Of a stretch of DNA of 6,080 nucleotides, positions 5,442 through 6,080 are shown piece by piece; within the stretch, counting starts at the first letter, position 1, and the number at the start of each line of letters is the position of its first letter. The stretch is from Patescibacteria group bacterium (GTDB lineage: Bacteria > Patescibacteriota > Minisyncoccia > Sungbacterales > GWA2-42-14). The position numbers and the translations under genes were made by a program. The notes below the pieces were generated by a model. It ran no database searches. It saw only the letters and a program-made list of their open reading frames with translations, and was not told the origin of the DNA. The stretch covers positions 1-6,080 of the forward strand of contig JAGXAD010000045.1 in the NCBI GenBank assembly GCA_018971745.1. Direction: 5' to 3'.

Positions 5442-6080
5442 ATGGCAATTATTTTTCCACAGCATTCCTTTTTTCAGGCGGCTCGCCTTGAGCGGCGTTT
5501 TCCCGTACGGAAAGTGTTTTGGTTTCAGAAAATTTTTGGCGGCCTTGCCGTTGTTTTTTTTCTCTGGTTTTTAGTTGACAGCCGTGCGTTTTTACTCGGA
5601 CTCGGGCTTATGGCAACGGGCCTGCACATGTTTTTTCATTTGTGGTCGCGGTTTATCCGGTATTACGAAAAATCAGGATTGGTTGCGCTTCCCGGCGATG
5701 ACGCGGGCAACGCGATTGATTTTAAAACTTCGTGGCCGCTTTACATAGATTTTGCGTCTGCGGTTTTTTTGTCTGGCGTGAACGACCAGAATGATTCGCG
5801 TGAGTTGATAAATTGCTTGTTGCATTCGGATGTCGGCATATTCTTTTTTGAGCGAACCGGCATTGAGAAAAAAAATTTTTTGCGCGAGCTTGACGCTGCG
5901 TACGGTTCGTTTCCGGCAGAATCATTTGATTTTTTGAACGCAGTAGAAACAGCAGGGAGGTCGGCACGTAAACACGGGCATCGATTTATCGCGCCGGCCG
6001 ATTTTTTTGGCGCCGTCGGAGGAATGAGCAAGCCGTTTGCGCAGGTTCTGCTGAGCCATGAGCTCTCGCTTGATGATTTT
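5442..6080 (+). CDS. Membrane-anchored protein with Clp N-domain-like region, 3' end beyond window
   Basis: The open frame begins at ATG 5442 and runs 213 codons to the edge without a stop. Residues 33-66 hold two hydrophobic stretches (about 33-46 and 48-66) that form a membrane hairpin or two membrane segments, preceded by a basic N-terminus (ARLERRFPVRK, 13-23). After a linker, residues 122-145 (LINCLLHSDVGIFFFERTGI) and 165-213 (LNAVETAGRSARKHGHRFIA, then ADFFGAVGG and LLSHELSLDDF) resemble the two helical repeats of a Clp N-terminal domain, in which a histidine/threonine loop is followed by a segment ending in a short leucine-rich helix. I infer that the missing part encodes AAA+ ATPase domains of a ClpC-like unfoldase, but no Walker motif is within the window. 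It follows the small membrane protein by 7 nt, with no Shine-Dalgarno sequence. Confidence 0.65.
   Translation, partial: MAIIFPQHSFFQAARLERRFPVRKVFWFQKIFGGLAVVFFLWFLVDSRAFLLGLGLMATGLHMFFHLWSRFIRYYEKSGLVALPGDDAGNAIDFKTSWPLYIDFASAVFLSGVNDQNDSRELINCLLHSDVGIFFFERTGIEKKNFLRELDAAYGSFPAESFDFLNAVETAGRSARKHGHRFIAPADFFGAVGGMSKPFAQVLLSHELSLDDF

Noticed and set aside
5722..6031. Minus-strand open frames of 81 and 96 codons
   Set aside because: They are antisense to the Clp-like gene, which has membrane segments and Clp N-domain-like repeats in the plus frame.

Overview
The window looks like bacterial chromosome, most likely from a candidate-phyla-radiation (Patescibacteria/Parcubacteria-type) organism. 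This is an inference from three things: a small predicted membrane protein with RTLFSPW and SYGRGFDP motifs next to a membrane-anchored Clp-like protein; gene starts that nearly all lack a Shine-Dalgarno sequence; and short, tightly packed genes. No rRNA or other taxonomic marker is present, so it is not proven.

Layout. Positions 1-1602 (minus) encode most of the ribosome-associated GTPase TypA/BipA, cut off by the left edge, with a good sigma70-type promoter at 1654-1681. From about 1750 to 3800 the base composition becomes clearly more AT-rich. This stretch holds, all on the minus strand, a putative zinc metallopeptidase with a coiled-coil tail (1804-2874), an unusual tRNA locus (2984-3188), a 96-residue unknown protein (3322-3612) and tRNA-Arg(CCT) (3644-3715). 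From 3819 to the right edge the moderate-GC composition returns on the plus strand: an HtrA/DegP-type serine protease with no membrane anchor (3819-4883), a structured 112-bp inverted-repeat element (4888-4999), a small membrane protein (5036-5434) and the N-terminal part of a membrane-anchored, Clp N-domain-like protein (5442 to the edge). The last two are 7 nt apart and probably form an operon. With HtrA they suggest a protein quality-control neighbourhood.

The most striking object is the tRNA locus. A complete, canonical tRNA-Val(TAC) at 3044-3115 lies inside another tRNA-like gene. The 5' part (acceptor strand and D-arm) lies upstream, and the 3' part (variable loop, T-arm and a complementary acceptor strand) lies downstream. 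Inverted repeats of about 20 bp flank tRNA-Val and would bring the two outer halves together. A promoter-like sequence sits just upstream of the outer 5' half. I could not build a conventional anticodon stem for the outer tRNA. It may therefore be an interrupted tRNA, a tRNA-like structural RNA, or a tRNA broken by insertion of a tRNA-Val cassette.

Other regulatory signals are a perfect 9+1+9 bp palindrome overlapping the -35 region of the HtrA promoter in the divergent tRNA-Arg/HtrA spacer, and an 8-bp-stem hairpin upstream of typA.
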